Assembly (NCBI GenBank): GCA_033977485.1
Contig: CM066984.1
Location: 47,297,600-47,361,599 of the forward strand
Direction: 5' to 3'
Length of the DNA: 64,000 bases
Source: Hydrangea macrophylla
Taxonomy: Eukaryota > Streptophyta > Magnoliopsida > Cornales > Hydrangeaceae
Made by a program: the position numbers and the translations under genes. The notes under the pieces are model-generated. The model saw only the letters and a list, made by a program, of their open reading frames with translations, was not told the origin of the DNA and searched no databases. Of this stretch, positions 22,085 through 33,847 are shown one piece after another. Every line of letters starts with the position of its first letter. The stretch's first letter is position 1.

Positions 22085-23044
22085 TGAAGAAAAAAATAAA
22101 AACTGACTCTTTTACTAAAAGAACTCAAAGATATTTTTGCTTGGTTTTACGAGGACATGCCTGGGGTCGACCCCGACATCATCCAACATCATACACCACT
22201 CCTTCCTGATTCTAAACCCATCAAGCAAAAACTTAGGCGCATGAGACTAGAATGGGCACTCAAGGTCAAAGAAGAGGTAGAAAAACAGTTCAAGGTAGGG
22301 TTCATCATTGTTACCGAGTATCCGGAATGGATTGCCAACATCGTGCCAGTCCCCAAGAAGGATGGAAAAGTTTACGTGTGCATCGACTTTTGTGATCTAA
22401 ACAAGGAAAGTCCAAAGGACAACTTCCCACTGCCCCACATTGATGTTTTGGTAGATAACACCACCGGACACAAACTATTGTCATTCATGGATAGTTTCTC
22501 GGGATACAACCTGATTCTAATGGCTCCGGAAGACCAGGAAAAGATGACATTCACCACACTATGGGGGACTTACTGTTATAGGGTGATGCATTTTGGACTC
22601 AAGAACGCCGGAACAACCTACCAAAGAGCTGCCACCACTCTGCTGCATGACATGATTCACAAGGAGGTAGAAGTGTATGTAGATGATATGATTGTAAAAT
22701 CCAAAGATAGAAAGGGACACTTGGAGGCCTTGGAGAAGTTCTTCGAAAGATTGTGCAAGTACAATATGAGGCTAAATCCCAAGAAATGCACTTTTGGTGT
22801 AACCTCTGGAAAGCTTCTGGGTTTCCTCATCACACAAAGGGGGATAGAAGTGGAACCCTCCAAAATCAAAGGAATTTTGGTGCCACAAAATGAGAAAGAA
22901 GTGAGAGGATTCCTCGGGAGGATCCAATTCATCAACCGTTTTATCTCTAAGTTCATAACCACATGTGATACCTTGATCAGACTACTAAAGAAAGGAGAGA
23001 AGTTCCAATGGATGACCAATGCCAAGTCACCTTCGACAAAATAA
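22085..23044 (+). pseudogene. Tat3 reverse transcriptase
   Basis: The RT copies element RNA to cDNA. Near 22,110 LLKELKDIFAWFYEDMPG precedes the open frame. Conserved blocks include KQKLRRMRLEW, IANIVPVPKKDGKVYVCIDF, DNFPLPHIDVLVD, SFMDSFSGYNLI, YCYRVMHFGLKNAGTTYQR, the catalytic Y-V-D-D-M near 22,677, and LNPKKCTFGVTSGKLLGF. The frame is open for 295 codons and ends by a frameshift near 23,010, where the RNase H text continues in another frame. The YVDDM motif and lack of further lesions make this one of the better preserved domains. Confidence 0.92.
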
Positions 23045-23511
23045 AAACCTACCTCCAAAAACCACCCGACCTTTCACCGCCTACCCCTCATAAGCCTTTG
23101 CTTCTTTACCTATCTGTCTCCGAGAATGCCATGGGATGCATGCTAGCCCAAGAAGGAAAAGAAAGCCACTCCGAAAAAGCCATATATTACCTTAGCAAGT
23201 GGATGATTGGGTATGAGCTCAACTACTCTACCCTCAAAAAAACATGTTGGGCCTTGGTTTGGTGCACTCGCTGACTGAGGCAATACATGCTAGCCTTCCC
23301 AGTTATGCTCATGTCCCACATGGATCCTCTAAAGTACCTCCTCAAAAAATCCGCCCTGATTGGTCGTATATCCCGTTGGTTACTTCTACTATTCGAATTT
23401 GATATCAAGTATGTTACAAGCAAATTGGTAAAAGGGAGAACCATAGCTGAATATCTTGCTGAACATGCCATTGATTATGAAGAAAATGGAGATTTTCCAT
23501 TCCCGGACGAG
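23008..23511 (+). pseudogene. Tat3 first (Ty3/gypsy) RNase H region
   Basis: This follows RT in a shifted frame: LLLYLSVSENAMGCMLAQE, AIYYLSKWMIGYELNYSTLKK and CWALVWCTR. After a TGA near 23,275 the text continues RQYMLAFPVMLMSHMDPLKYLLKK and GRISRWLLLLFEFDIKYV. This is the degenerate RNase H/connection domain usual for Tat elements, where the first RNase H has lost catalytic residues and a second RNase H follows. Confidence 0.8.
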
Positions 23512-24162
23512 AATATCATGAAAATCAAAGAAGAACAGTGGAAGTTGTACTTTGATGGAGCAGCCAACATGAAAAGCTACAGAGTAGGAATGATTCTAGT
23601 GTCACCAAATGGGGACCATACTCCACTGGCAGTCAAGCTCAATTATAACTCCACCAACAACACTGCTGAATACGAGGCATGCATTCTGGGGATGGAAGCA
23701 GCCATAGAACTGAAAGTTCAAAAGTTGGATGTCTTCGGAGATTCAAACCTCATTATATCACAAGCTAGAGGAGAATGAAAAGTAAAAGAAGAATGGTTGA
23801 AGCCCTATCATGATCATCTTGAAGGACTCAAGAGACAGTTTAAGAACATAAAATTCTTCTACTTACCTAGGGAAGAGAACCAGCTAGTAGATTCATTGGC
23901 TACCTTAGCCTTCATGATCAAAGTAAAAATGATGCCTCTAGTAATTGACCAAAGATACGAACCGTCGTTTAGCATGATCACCGCGATCGAAGAAGAAGAG
24001 AATGAAATGCCATGGTACCAAGATGTTTGGGACTTCATAGAAAAGGGAGTGTATCCCCTAGAATCTTACGAGAAAGACAAAAGAGCAATTCAAAGGTTCG
24101 CAGCACAATTCATCATTTGTGGGGGGAAATTGTTGAAGAAAGGATACAATGATCACAATTTA
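23512..24162 (+). pseudogene. Tat3 second, archaeal-type RNase H (aRNH)
   Basis: The segment EQWKLYFDGAAN, NNTAEYEACILGMEAA and LDVFGDSNLIISQ shows the D, E and D of RNase H fold enzymes. A TGA at 23776-23778 interrupts before VKEEWLKPYHDHLEGL and FFYLPREENQLVDSLATLA, the last containing the final D. An additional archaeal-type RNase H between the first RNase H and integrase is established for the Tat/Ogre group of plant Ty3/gypsy elements and supports that placement. Confidence 0.75.
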
Positions 24163-25257
24163 ACTTGCCTGTCCGAAAAGTGCGCCAGAAGAATGATGGA
24201 AGAAATACACGAAGGGGTATGCGGTCCACACATGAACGATCACATACTGGCCAAAAAGATCGTAAGACACAAGGGTACTATTGGACAACGTTGGAAAAAG
24301 ATTGTTGCGAATACCTGAGAAGGTGCCACAAGTGCCAGATCCATTCAAACATGATGCATGTACCGCCATCTCTACTCTATAGTATGACCTCCCTATAGCC
24401 GTTCTCAACTTGGGGAATCGATATCATCGGTGAAATTGTTCCAAAGGCCTCAAACAGGAACTGATACATTTTGGTGGCCATTGATTACTTCACAAAATGT
24501 GTAGAAGCCGCATTCTACAGCAAGTTTGGGGCCAAGGAAGTGGCCAAGTTCATCAAGAAAAATCTCATATGTCGCTATGGAGTCCCCCATGAGATCATTT
24601 CAGATAATGGTAGTCATTTCAAAGCAGAAGTCAGGGATCTGTTTGAGGAATACAAAATCACCTATCATAAGTCATCACCGTACAGACCTCAAACCAATGG
24701 GGCGGTCGAAGCCGCAAACAAGAATGTCAAGGCCATACTGCAGAAATCGGCCAATAGCTACAAAGACTGGCATGAAAAGCTACCATTCGCACTTTGGGGA
24801 TACAGAACAACGATAAGGACATCTACAGGAGCGACTCCTTATTCACTGGTATATGGGATGGAAGCAGTACTTCCGGTCAAAATAAAATTACCTTCCCTAT
24901 GAGTGATGGCAGAATGTGAAATTTCAGAATCTGATTGGTTAAGAGAAAGATACGAAGAATTGGCTCTCATGGATGAAAAGTGCCTAGCCGCGATCGACCA
25001 TGTCCAAATGTATCAAAAGAGGATAGCCCGTGCTTTCAACAAAAGGGTTCATCTGAGGAAAATTGTTAAGGGTGACCTTGTCCTGAAGGAACTGTGAGCT
25101 CCGATCTTTGATCCACGCGGAAAGTTCAAACCCAAATAGGTCGGCCCTTATATCGTCAAAGCTATCCTTTTCGGAGGAGCGACCTACCTCATGGACCTCG
25201 ATGGTGTCGAATTCAGAGAACCAATCAACATGGATCACCTCAAAAAGTACTATGCTT
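24163..25257 (+). pseudogene. Tat3 integrase
   Basis: HGTIGQRW-like text and the zinc-binding C-x2-C (RCHKCQIH) are followed by the core with D in GIDIIGE, D in ISDNGSHF and E in NGAVEAANK; PFALWGYRTTIRTSTGATPY also fits. The C-terminal part has KRVHLRKIVKGDLVL and ends in MDHLKKYYA with a TGA at 25,257. There is no chromodomain, as expected for the Tat group. Stops and frame changes occur near 24,318, 24,399, 24,462, 24,902, 25,096 and 25,138, so no complete enzyme can be made. Confidence 0.9.
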
Positions 25258-26399
25258 GACCATTCCCCAAACTTCTTTCAAAGCCTCGCCCTGAACTACG
25301 CTCAACCTGATTTCCACTCTGGGATAAGTAGGCAACCGCATCGGTTCGGTCGATACCATCATAATCAACCCCTTTTCTTTCAAGACTTTGGCCCGAACTA
25401 CATTAGACCTGATCCCCGCTCTGGGGTACGTAGACAGACTTTCAAAAGAGAAAAGAAGGATGGCTCACTAGGTCGAAAATCCGAAAGGACGCCTAGGAAA
25501 AAATTAGAGTTAAATCCAAAGTGAACAATAACAAAAGAGAGAAAAGAGCTCGCTAGGTCACCTAACTAGTGCCTAGGCAAAATTATGAGCGTGTGAGAGA
25601 AATAAAGTCGCGGTCCTTTTATCCCAGAAATCCCCCTTCACCCTAGGGGCAAACATCGGCTAACCACCTCGTTTGCCTGAATCTCTTCTAAACTAGGGGC
25701 AAATGTCGGCCATCTACCTCGTTTGCCTCACAACCATACATATCCCAAACTAGGGGCAAACTTTGGCCACCCGCCTCGTTTGCCTCTAATCATCCTACCG
25801 TGCCCAAACAAGTACCAAAAGCAAACATCTGATCATAATCATACTACAAATGTTTTCAGAAAGCCAAATGCATAAAATAAGGTTCTCCAAGTAACCAAGG
25901 TTCACCGATAAAAAAACTTCGAATATTACATAAGCAGGGATAAATGAAAATACAAAAAGTTCTTTCAGAAACTTATTTATTGCATTAATCTTAGTTCCTT
26001 AGATCCTTGGTCGGGTGGGGCTCTTCTCAGGTAGTCTAGTATTTTCCAGTAACTCTAGATCAACCATTGGATCAATGAATGGTGAGGGACCAACCTGCAC
26101 ACTCCAATCAATCTAAAGAAAGGTAATGCTAATCCATGTTCCACACGGCCAAGGAAGCATCGTTTTTTAATCTCATTATGACTTGGTCGTTCGGAAGAGA
26201 TTCTTTCTCGATCAGAATAGTGGAATGGAAGGCACTACAAGAAAGATATACTCCTTTTCATATCGCCCTGGACGTTCAGAAAGGTTCTCGAGATTCTCAA
26301 TCGCTCTTTTTAGTGGGGAGGATTACAGCGGGCAAGGAGCGAGACCAAGCCGAGAGTAAAAGATCGAGAAATTCCCATTGTCCCTCCCCACAATGATAG
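25258..26399 (+). other. Tat3 3' region with repeated signal motifs
   Basis: This is non-coding. Two copies of a block starting GAACTACR and ending TACGTAGRCAG-like lie at about 25,291-25,333 and 25,393-25,439. A CTAGG...CCTAGG stem-loop block lies at 25,461-25,499, with a second at 25,548-25,576. Three hairpins repeating the PPT sequence AGGGGCAAA and its partner GTTTGCC lie at about 25,640-25,790. All have counterparts in Tat4. I see no gene between 25,800 and 26,400. Confidence 0.6.
25640..25790 (+). repeat. Three hairpin units repeating the PPT sequence
   Basis: CTAGGGGCAAAC/T occurs three times, each followed after about 15-20 bases by CCTCGTTTGCCT. GGGCAAA and TTTGCC(T) can pair, so each unit can fold as a hairpin. 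The true PPT before Tat LTRs in this window is AGAGGGG(C/A)AAAC. Confidence 0.75.
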
Positions 26400-27716
26400 C
26401 TTTGTTGTCTTAGGGAGCGTTGAAGCTTGCTTCTTCTCTAGAGTTTTCTTGGTCATCAATACGACCTGTCCTTAATAGAACCAATTTGATTCTCTGAACA
26501 ATCAGAATTTTGTACTTCTGTCGGATCCTCCGTATCTCTTGATCGAGCAGGCACCTTTTGCCCTGCTACTCCACAAATATGAAAGACACTTGAAAGAAAG
26601 AAGCAGAATCAGTCAAGTCTAGTTTTATTTTGTGTCTTTTATTTCTTCGAAGGTCTTTAGAAGTAGGCTTTTACTCGACAGGCCCATCCACTGATGAAAG
26701 CAGCAATAGTAATAGCTCTGACTCTGGAAGTAAAGACATTCTCAGTAAACCCCTTGGGGGACCTCTTGAACTCGCCCGTACTGTCTGGCCAATCGACGAG
26801 GATGATAGAAGGAAGTCTCTCTCAGGCCCACCAACCACACTCTCTGGTAATCCCCGAGGCTGGTGGTGGTCACAGCATGGAGGCCCCAATGCCCCACAAT
26901 CCAGCAAATGTCGGCCTTAGATAAAGCATCCATTATGCCAACACAATCGGCAGAAGTGTAATGAGAATGAAGCACGGCCCTACGGAAGTAAACTGGCGAC
27001 ATGCTACCAATCCATAACTGAAGGCGCTCATAGAGCCAAGCCTATAACACTAAAGGTGCCCCAGAAAGAAGGAGAGTCCCTTGATTAAAAGCACAATCTA
27101 AACCATTCAGAGTTTCAGCCAAAACCATGGCCATGGGGTTCCTACTCAATTTCAGCCCGAGGCACACATGCACCAAGTTAGGTGAAGTACTCGAGAATAG
27201 AAAGTGTAAAGTCATGCATAATATCAGAGCAGCCTCGCGGGTGGCATTGTATACGCTGGGATTCCTGGGACTAACATACTAGGCAATTATGTAAGTAATG
27301 TCGAGAACCTCACCATGAATTAGTCGGCGGGAAATAGCAGTGGAATAATTCAGGTATTCAACCAAGCCTCACGTAGGACTGAGGGTATCAACAGAAGGAA
27401 GAATCAGGTCAGAGTCTGGATCAAAGCCAAGGATAGCACAGAACTCCTCAAACAGGGGGCATATCTCCAGGCCGTTAAAATTGAAGACATGATTTACCAG
27501 GTCCCAATGAGCAATAGCAGCATGCATGAACTCAGTGTTCAAAACCATCTGGCAAAGATAAAATAGCTCGGTCAGACCGTAGCTGTAGAGGTTGATCCGT
27601 TCCACACCATTCGTGATGTTCAACCAAGTCGTGAGTAGAGCAGGATCGTACAATGCCATATTTTCTGTCGCGGCTCTAGCAAAATTCAAAATTTTGGCAG
27701 CACCTCCCTGTTTCAC
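26400..27716 (-). pseudogene. Antisense DUF7745-like ORF of Tat3
   Basis: Read on the minus strand from 27,716: KQGGAAKILNFARAATENM, then LYSYGLTELFYLCQMVLN, HWDLVNHVFNFNGLEICP and LFEEFCAILGFDPDSD. After a stop the same kind of text continues as NPMAMVLAETLNGLDCAF, YERLQLWIGSM, WIVGHWGLHAVTTTSLGD and FYHPRRLARQYGRVQ. A basic coiled-coil-like tail lies near 26,500. The layout (E-L-x-P-L-x-E-E...L-G, then A-E-T, then Y-P-x-R-x-A-R-Q-x-G-R) recalls plant DUF7745 proteins, which are related to plant mobile domain proteins and often linked to transposable elements. Function is unknown. It is antisense to pol, in the 3' region of Tat3. The family name is from memory of the pattern. Confidence 0.62.
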
Positions 27717-27845
27717 GGACTATCCCACAAGGCAAACACACTCACTATCATAAAGCTGCTCATCGCAGTAACATCAACAATCACAGAATTACAGTGCACA
27801 TATATCATCACACAACCACCAACCAAAACAAAAAGCACACAACTA

Positions 27846-29884
27846 GTCCTAAGTACTCTATTAATTTTAATGGGGAATCTGTTGGGTACTTTGAGGGTGC
27901 TAAAGGCCTTAGGCAAGGTGATCCTATATCACCTTACCTTTTTGTCTTTGTCATGGATACCCTTAGCCCATTGATCCAACATAACATCCAAAGATCCTCT
28001 CATTACAAATACCATTGGAGATGTGATAAACTAAAAATCTCTCATCTTTGTTTTGCTGATGACCTTCTTTTATTTTTTTAATGGTGATATACACTCTGCA
28101 TCTGTTATGAAGAATTCCTTAGATCAATTTTATAACCTAACTTGATTGCAAGCTAATGAGTATAAAAGTTGTTTGTTTCTTACAGGAATGGAGGAGAGCA
28201 CTTCCAATGATATTTGTCTTAGTCTCCCCTTTACCATTGGTTCCCTCCCAATGAAGTACCTTGGCGTCCCTTTGATCACCACTAGACTTAAGAAAGGAGA
28301 CTGTGATGATCTCATCCAGAAAATCACCTTGAGAATCACTTCTTAGACTTCTAAATTTCTTTCTTATGCTGGCAGACTCCAACTTATCCAAACGGTCCTT
28401 GCTGGAATTCAAAACTATTGGGCTGCCATTTTTATTCTTCCCAAAAGTGTCCTTAAGCATATTGATAGATTAATGTGTAGATTCCTGTGGACCGGAGGAA
28501 CTGAAAAAGCTCATGGGGCTAAAGTTGCTTGGGACATAGTCTGTAGACCAAAGAAGGAAGGGGGTCTTGGCCTTAAAAACCTTGCTCAATTGAATTCTGT
28601 TTTAAACCTTAAACATATCTGGGCTATTTTTACTTCTAAAAACAATTCCCTTTGGGTGGATTGGATACACACTTACATGTTGAAAAGGAAAAGTTTTTGG
28701 GAAGTCAAGACCCCAGCCCAATGCTCCTGGTATTGGCGAAAACTCCTTAATCTTAGGACTATGGCTAGACCAATACTTAGGCATAGAATTGGTAATGGGT
28801 GTGATACTTTTCTCTGGTTTGATAATTGGCATCCTATGGGTCCTATTTTGGATAGAACCGGAATGCGTGTCCAATAAGATGCCGCCATCCCTTTAAATGC
28901 CAAAGTTTCTGATGTTATTGATGGTAATGAATGGAATTGGCCTCTTACAAACACAATTGAATTAAGGGAAATTAGAGGCCAACTTCATTCCTTACCTCTC
29001 CCTAATACATCTAGTGATGTGGTCCAATGGCTCCCTTCCCCAAATAAAGTGTTCTCTTTTGCCAACACTTGGGATTATGTTCGGACACATTACCCTAAAG
29101 TCCATTGGTATGGCCTCACTAGGTTCCCAGGCAATATTCCTCGTCATAGTTTTATCATGTGGTTGGCCATTCTCCATAGATTATCCACACATGATAGAAT
29201 TTATACCTATATTCCTGGACCACTTGCTTGTGTGTTTTGTCACAAATATTTGGAATCTCATGACCATTTATTCTTTAATTGCTCTTATACTTCTTATTTG
29301 TGGCAGGGAGTTCTCAATAGGTTGGAAATCTCCTATTCAGCCACTTCTTGGGATGTACTTGTGGATTGGGCAGCGAATAAGTGGAAAGGCAAGACACCAC
29401 GACAGGTTGTCCCTAAAATGTTCCTTGGGTTGGTTGTCTATAGCATCTGGGAAGAAAGAAATGCACGAAGCTTTAAATTTTAAGTGAAGACCAAGGAAAG
29501 AGTTTTTCAAAACCTTTGCCTAAAGATTTCCTTACAGATACAAGCTACATGGAAGAACGATCCCCACCTACCTCAGTACATTGACAGATGGGCCATTACT
29601 ACTTAGTGGGGTCATTGCCTTGACCCTCAATTTTGTTGTTTTTTTGTTTTGTTGATCTATTGGAGTTACCTTGTTGTTTTTCTCATTTTCTTGGTTTGCT
29701 TGGTTTGTTGATTGGTTAGGATGGGTCATTCTCTGGTTTGTCTTAGATAATTTTCCATCCTTGGTTGCATTGGCTGGATGTTGTGTTTTTGTGTGATTTT
29801 GGTTGCCTGGGGTATGCCCCTTGTACTTTGTACAGTGTCGTTCGGCTTTTTCGTTTAAATTAACCTTTTTCCAGAAGAAAAAAA
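27846..29884 (+). mobile_element. 5'-truncated L1-type LINE with 16-bp TSD
   Basis: The insertion is flanked by AAAAAGCACACAACTA at 27830-27845 and 29885-29900 and ends in a poly(A) run. It starts inside the RT, so reverse transcription stopped early, as is usual for LINEs. It lies between the two antisense ORFs of Tat3. The 3' end contains 'ggggtatgccccttgtac', which also occurs near the ends of the other two LINEs here. Confidence 0.93.
27852..29483 (+). pseudogene. LINE ORF2 remnant: RT C-terminus and zf-RVT domain
   Basis: ORF2 proteins carry out target-primed reverse transcription. Visible RT blocks are GLRQGDPISPYLF, the catalytic F-A-D-D (CFADDLLLFF) near 28,056 and PMKYLGVPL. The next parts are WDIVCRPKKEGGLGLKNL and LWFDNWHPMGP. 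The C-terminal zinc-binding region of plant LINE RTs (zf-RVT) reads HSFIMWLAILHRLSTHDRIY, then C-x2-C, H-D-H-L-F-F-N-C. Stops appear near 28,080, 28,145, 28,345 and 28,875, and frames change. The endonuclease and N-terminal RT are absent because of 5' truncation. Confidence 0.9.
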
Positions 29885-30084
29885 AAAAAGCACACAACTA
29901 CGTCTTCAAACCAGAAACTATCCGGCTCAAAAGGCAAAACATCATAATACTCTATTAAAGGTGACACATCATCCTATACATCATCCTACACAATGTCCAT
30001 TATTCACTAGTATAACCCAATCGAAGACATGAAATGGAGAGAAAACCAAAGTCCCTGCTTGAAAGGCCTCAGTCCTCCTCTTCT

Positions 30085-30188
30085 TCATCCTCTATCAGAC
30101 CACCCGGAGTTTACATCGGCGATGGGCTCCTCCCGCCACCCCTGCACCTTGGCCTGGTCCTCGACAAGCCGGCACCACCTCCTCGACA
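30085..30188 (-). pseudogene. Antisense PMD gene, last recognisable exon
   Basis: After a GTGTGCAG acceptor the frame reads RRWCRLVEDQAKVQGWREEP and GWSDRG, then TGA at 30087-30085. It follows the exon at 30,374-30,610 with a possible very short exon between (near 30,265-30,285, followed by GTAAGT). I take this as the 3' end of the antisense gene. Confidence 0.5.
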
Positions 30189-30373
30189 CTGCACACACAA
30201 AATAAAAGCAATCAGTCAAGAAACAACAAAAGTACAAAAACAGAGTCGAGTCAGAAACTTACCAAGGATGTCATCTGTCTAGTGGTGAACTATTACATGT
30301 CATCCTTCTGTCAGAGGGTAAAGTCTAGGGTTAGAACCTTATAACCTTAAGGAGAGCAAAATTAGAGACATAC

Positions 30374-30610
30374 CCGATGGTCTCGCAAAAGGGCCAAGGA
30401 TCGTAAGCTAGCTGCCAAGGCGTGACCCTCCTCAGCGTAACTCCAGGGAACATTGAGGATGCCTGCTGGCTGAGTAGGATACCCACATGTGACTCATGGC
30501 GCCTCCATCACCTGAGGAGAACCATCAGCACCTAGAACATTCACGGTCTAATCCCAAGGAGGGATAGGGTCGGGAGCCGGAGGAGCCTGTCTCCTATATA
30601 CCTTATGAAA
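30374..30610 (-). pseudogene. Antisense PMD gene, exon left of the CACTA
   Basis: This exon is bounded by a CCTATAG acceptor (30,611) and a GTATGT donor (30,373). The frame, exactly 79 codons, reads FHKVYRRQAPPAPDPIPPWD, then a TAG, VNVLGADGSPQVMEAP, a TGA, and TCGYPTQPAGILNVPWSYAE followed by a helical end (HALAASLRSLALLRDH). Clean splice signals at both ends and persistence of one frame through two stops support it as a true former exon. Its upstream exon is now at 56,330-56,847, because the CACTA inserted in the intron. Confidence 0.65.
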
Positions 30611-30689
30611 CTATAGGCACAAAACAAGTTAGGAAAAGATGAGTCCAAAAACATAAGTGACAAATAGAGACAAACACTGCACCAGATTA

Positions 30690-31030
30690 GCCGATTTGTC
30701 ACTGCTCTGAGCGGTGACAAAGAGCCTTTGTCACTGCACTGGACCGTGACATTTCTGGGGGTGACAAAAAAATTTGTCACCGCTTAGAACCGTGACAATT
30801 GTGGTTTGGATCGTGACAATTCCTATCCCTAAAAGGGGTTTGGACCGTGACAAAATATGAAATTCGTCATCGCTTGAACCGTGACAAAATATGAAATTTG
30901 TCACCACTCTTGACCGTAACAAACATGGTGACAATTTCCTCCAATTTGTCACCGCTCAGACCGTGACAAATATGATGACAATTCTGAAAAGAAAAAAAAA
31001 AATCTTTTTTGTCACTGTTCAGAATGGTGA
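30690..31030. repeat. CACTA left subterminal repeats
   Basis: At least ten copies of TTTGTCACYGCTYAGA or its complement GTGACAAA lie in about 340 bp, often paired as TTGTCAC...GTGACAA dyads. Subterminal repeats of this sort bind the element-encoded factor in CACTA elements. Confidence 0.85.
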
Positions 31031-31039
31031 CAATTCTTA

Positions 31040-31966
31040 AAGAAATTGAAAAAAAAAATGTGGAAAAAAAAGCTTGCCATGCAATTGCAATTCAATACGA
31101 TTTACCTATAAACACAAATTGCCCGTGCCCGTGGGCACTGCACAAAAAATAAATCAAAGTAAAAGACAAATTAATAATGGATATTTAGAAACAAAATTTA
31201 ATTTACAAGCAAATTAATTTAGCAATCAGAATGTACACCAGAGTTATTACAATATTGGAGCTTCCCAATTCCCAAAATCTCAAACAAAAGAAAAATAAAA
31301 CGACTTTCCCTTGGGCTGCTTCGAATATATTGTTCTTTCTGTAAATGATGCACCTACAAAACAATTCATTGGTAAACCATCTATCGAATAAAAAATAACA
31401 GAAAAGTATTAGATTGGACATTCAGATTTGATACTAAGTTACTAACAGATTCTGCAACTAAAAAATTCTGAAGTTTTAGCTCCCAAATGACTTGTATCAA
31501 AACTCCATAGCTTCTCCTTTAAAAGTTAGCCACGAAACAAGTAAAGACCTAGTTTTTAGTTTTAAGTTTTAAGCATATAGCTAGAAATGCGAAAGGAATT
31601 GTTTGGTATCCAAAGCCATTTTATTCGTAGTATTATCCAAAGCCTGTATTTAAAGATACAGAGCTTTATCTAGTCCATTACCAATTCAAATACTGTGATG
31701 ACGAAGAAGAAATAAAAAGGGTACAATTGAATATACGAGCATTAAAGTTTTGCCATTTGTAATAGCTTAAGCTTCTGGATCAGTTGACCATCACCATAGG
31801 TATCAGAGAAGCAAAGACGAGAGGTGGCATATTTACATTCACATTATCACTAACAGCTCAAGCTTTTTGAGTAGTTGGTGGTTAACACAAATTTGCAATC
31901 TATCATCCAAAACCACAACTTTTAACTGTACGAAACTAAACATGGCATAGGCCTTTATATATTTAC
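31040..31966. other. CACTA interior, AT-rich, mostly non-coding
   Basis: I see one weak minus-strand exon candidate near 31,298-31,355 (frame GASFTERTIYSKQPKGK after an AG), which would be the next exon of the host gene below. The rest shows nothing. Confidence 0.35.
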
Positions 31967-32110
31967 CTTTCTCTTTAGAGAAAGATTTGGCATTTCAAGT
32001 GCCTGAACACATTCTTCCCTTGCACGATTCCTCTTCGCTATTTCAGCATTAGTCTTGTGAATTAGGAACCACTAGAACAAAGGAATTGCAAAAAAAGAAC
32101 CAGCATAGAT
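31967..32110 (-). pseudogene. Captured host gene, exon with membrane helix
   Basis: Bounded by a TTTGCAG acceptor and a GTAAAT donor, this exon is exactly 48 codons. It reads IYAGSFFAIPLF, a TAG, WFLIHKTNAEIAKRNRARE and ECVQALEMPNLSLKRK. A hydrophobic segment followed by a basic helical tail suggests a membrane protein with a soluble charged tail. I do not recognise the gene. The exon sits inside the CACTA with others on the same strand in consistent order. Confidence 0.6.
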
Positions 32111-32963
32111 CTGCAAAGTAGACCTTACTGTTATGTAGACAAAGCAAACCACTTTAATCATTATCAACAAGTGCCTAGATATGTAATCATTATTAATAAG
32201 TCAACTTGAATAATCTTGTAATTGCTGCAATAGGTGTATAAATAAGGAAAAAACGGAATGAAAAGGAGGGACGCGGGAGTCCTTGCATCTCCAATACCCA
32301 TTGTCATTATCCTCACGAAAGTGGGTGGTAATTGAGGGAGAAAGATAAGGGAAGTGATATCTTTCACATGGTATGGTTACTATGGTATCAACCAGGGCTA
32401 CAGAATAAGAGATCATTTCAAATAATAACAATAATGAAAAAATCTACTTGTATGTCCAGTACAGTCAATATGATAAGGTGTATCATAACACCCATTCTGA
32501 CATTTCAACTTTTCAATGCGAAACCGAATATATTTATCCCTCAAGTCTGTTCTAAAATTGCAGAATTTTTTAACTTGCAACATTTGAATATTCTGGTGGA
32601 ATTTTTGGGAGAGACTATCAGTCAAAATTCACATCTTCAATCCAATACTTAGACTTTCAATAATGAATTTCAACAAATTCGAAAACTTTCTAAGACACTT
32701 AAAAATCTGCACCTAATTTAAGGTGCTTCCTTGTGGTTGCTTTGATATGGTCATCATACAATTATACATTAACTTCTAAAAAGTTCACTCCAAATCATGT
32801 ATATATAATCTAAATATGTTAATATGCGTTGTGAGTTTCACAGCAAAATAAGGTATAATGGTGACCTCGTTGTGCACTAAAGATTTAATGAAGCAACCAT
32901 TTGTTTTAGTAAAGTCGGAACCAACCATTAAATTATAGAACATCCTATTTTATGCCCACTTAC

Positions 32964-33036
32964 AAATTCAATGAAGCTTGTCCCATCATCATCTGCTCGT
33001 ACTCGTCACCTCCAATAGTTATATGGATCCCAATAC
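32964..33036 (-). pseudogene. Captured host gene, 73-nt exon
   Basis: Bounded by a TTTTAG acceptor and a GTAAGT donor. The frame reads YWDPYNYWR, a TGA (from a Trp or Arg codon), then RVRADDDGTSFIEF. The aromatic-rich text and perfect splice consensus argue for a real former exon of the same unrecognised host gene. Confidence 0.58.
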
Positions 33037-33764
33037 CTAAAACAAATTATTCCACGACCAAAGACTTGCATCAGCACAGTGCAAAATACAATACAATTTT
33101 CCCCTGTCATCAATATAATTACTACATGTAAAAGCCATTTGGGCTAGCAATAGGTCACATGAAAACGCTGCAAACAGTCGGAGAATTCTTATTGATGAAT
33201 ATCAAGTCAACAACTTTATTTTTTACTTTCGTTTTACAATATCTATGTTGAATAATAGTCATACAAACAAATCCAATAAAAGAACTATAACCAAGAGCTA
33301 TATTCAAAGCTGAATTAGTATGACAGAACAGTGACAAAAATAAATGCCAAGTTTCCAGGCCTTTCGTGAACGAAATTTCATGGATACTCCCAAATCACAT
33401 GAAATAACAAATGTATGCAGGTCTAAATTGCATTAAAAGAATTTCGTTTGCTTATCTAAATCAGAATTGGCAAGATATATAGAACTTCGATTTTCATGTA
33501 GATTTTTGTATATGAACCAAACAAAGCCTAAAAGAATGCTCAAACACTAAGCAATAGAAGTTTAAATAAGTCCGGTCATTTTCATACCCCATTGCCTTCC
33601 AAAAACAAGGGGGTTAAACCTGTTCCCTTAATCCATGTGTTTTTGCAAACTAGAAAAAAGTAAATAGATAGAATTCCCAAGAGCCGTAAATATCGAGAAG
33701 AAAAAAGAAAAATAATTTACTTCATGCTTTCTATGATGGCAGTAAGTTAATATTTTATATTTTG

Positions 33765-33847
33765 GAAGCAGATCTAATAAAATATTTTTTCAGCCTGTTC
33801 AGTAGAGCAACCTTCCTCTGATACTCAAGTTTCATAAGCTCACCCGT
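33765..33847 (-). pseudogene. Captured host gene, helical exon (3' limit uncertain)
   Basis: After a TTCATAG acceptor the frame reads TGELMKLEYQRKVALLNR and LKKYFIRSAS, an amphipathic basic helix. No clear donor is seen and the frame closes soon after, so the left limit is a guess. Confidence 0.45.
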
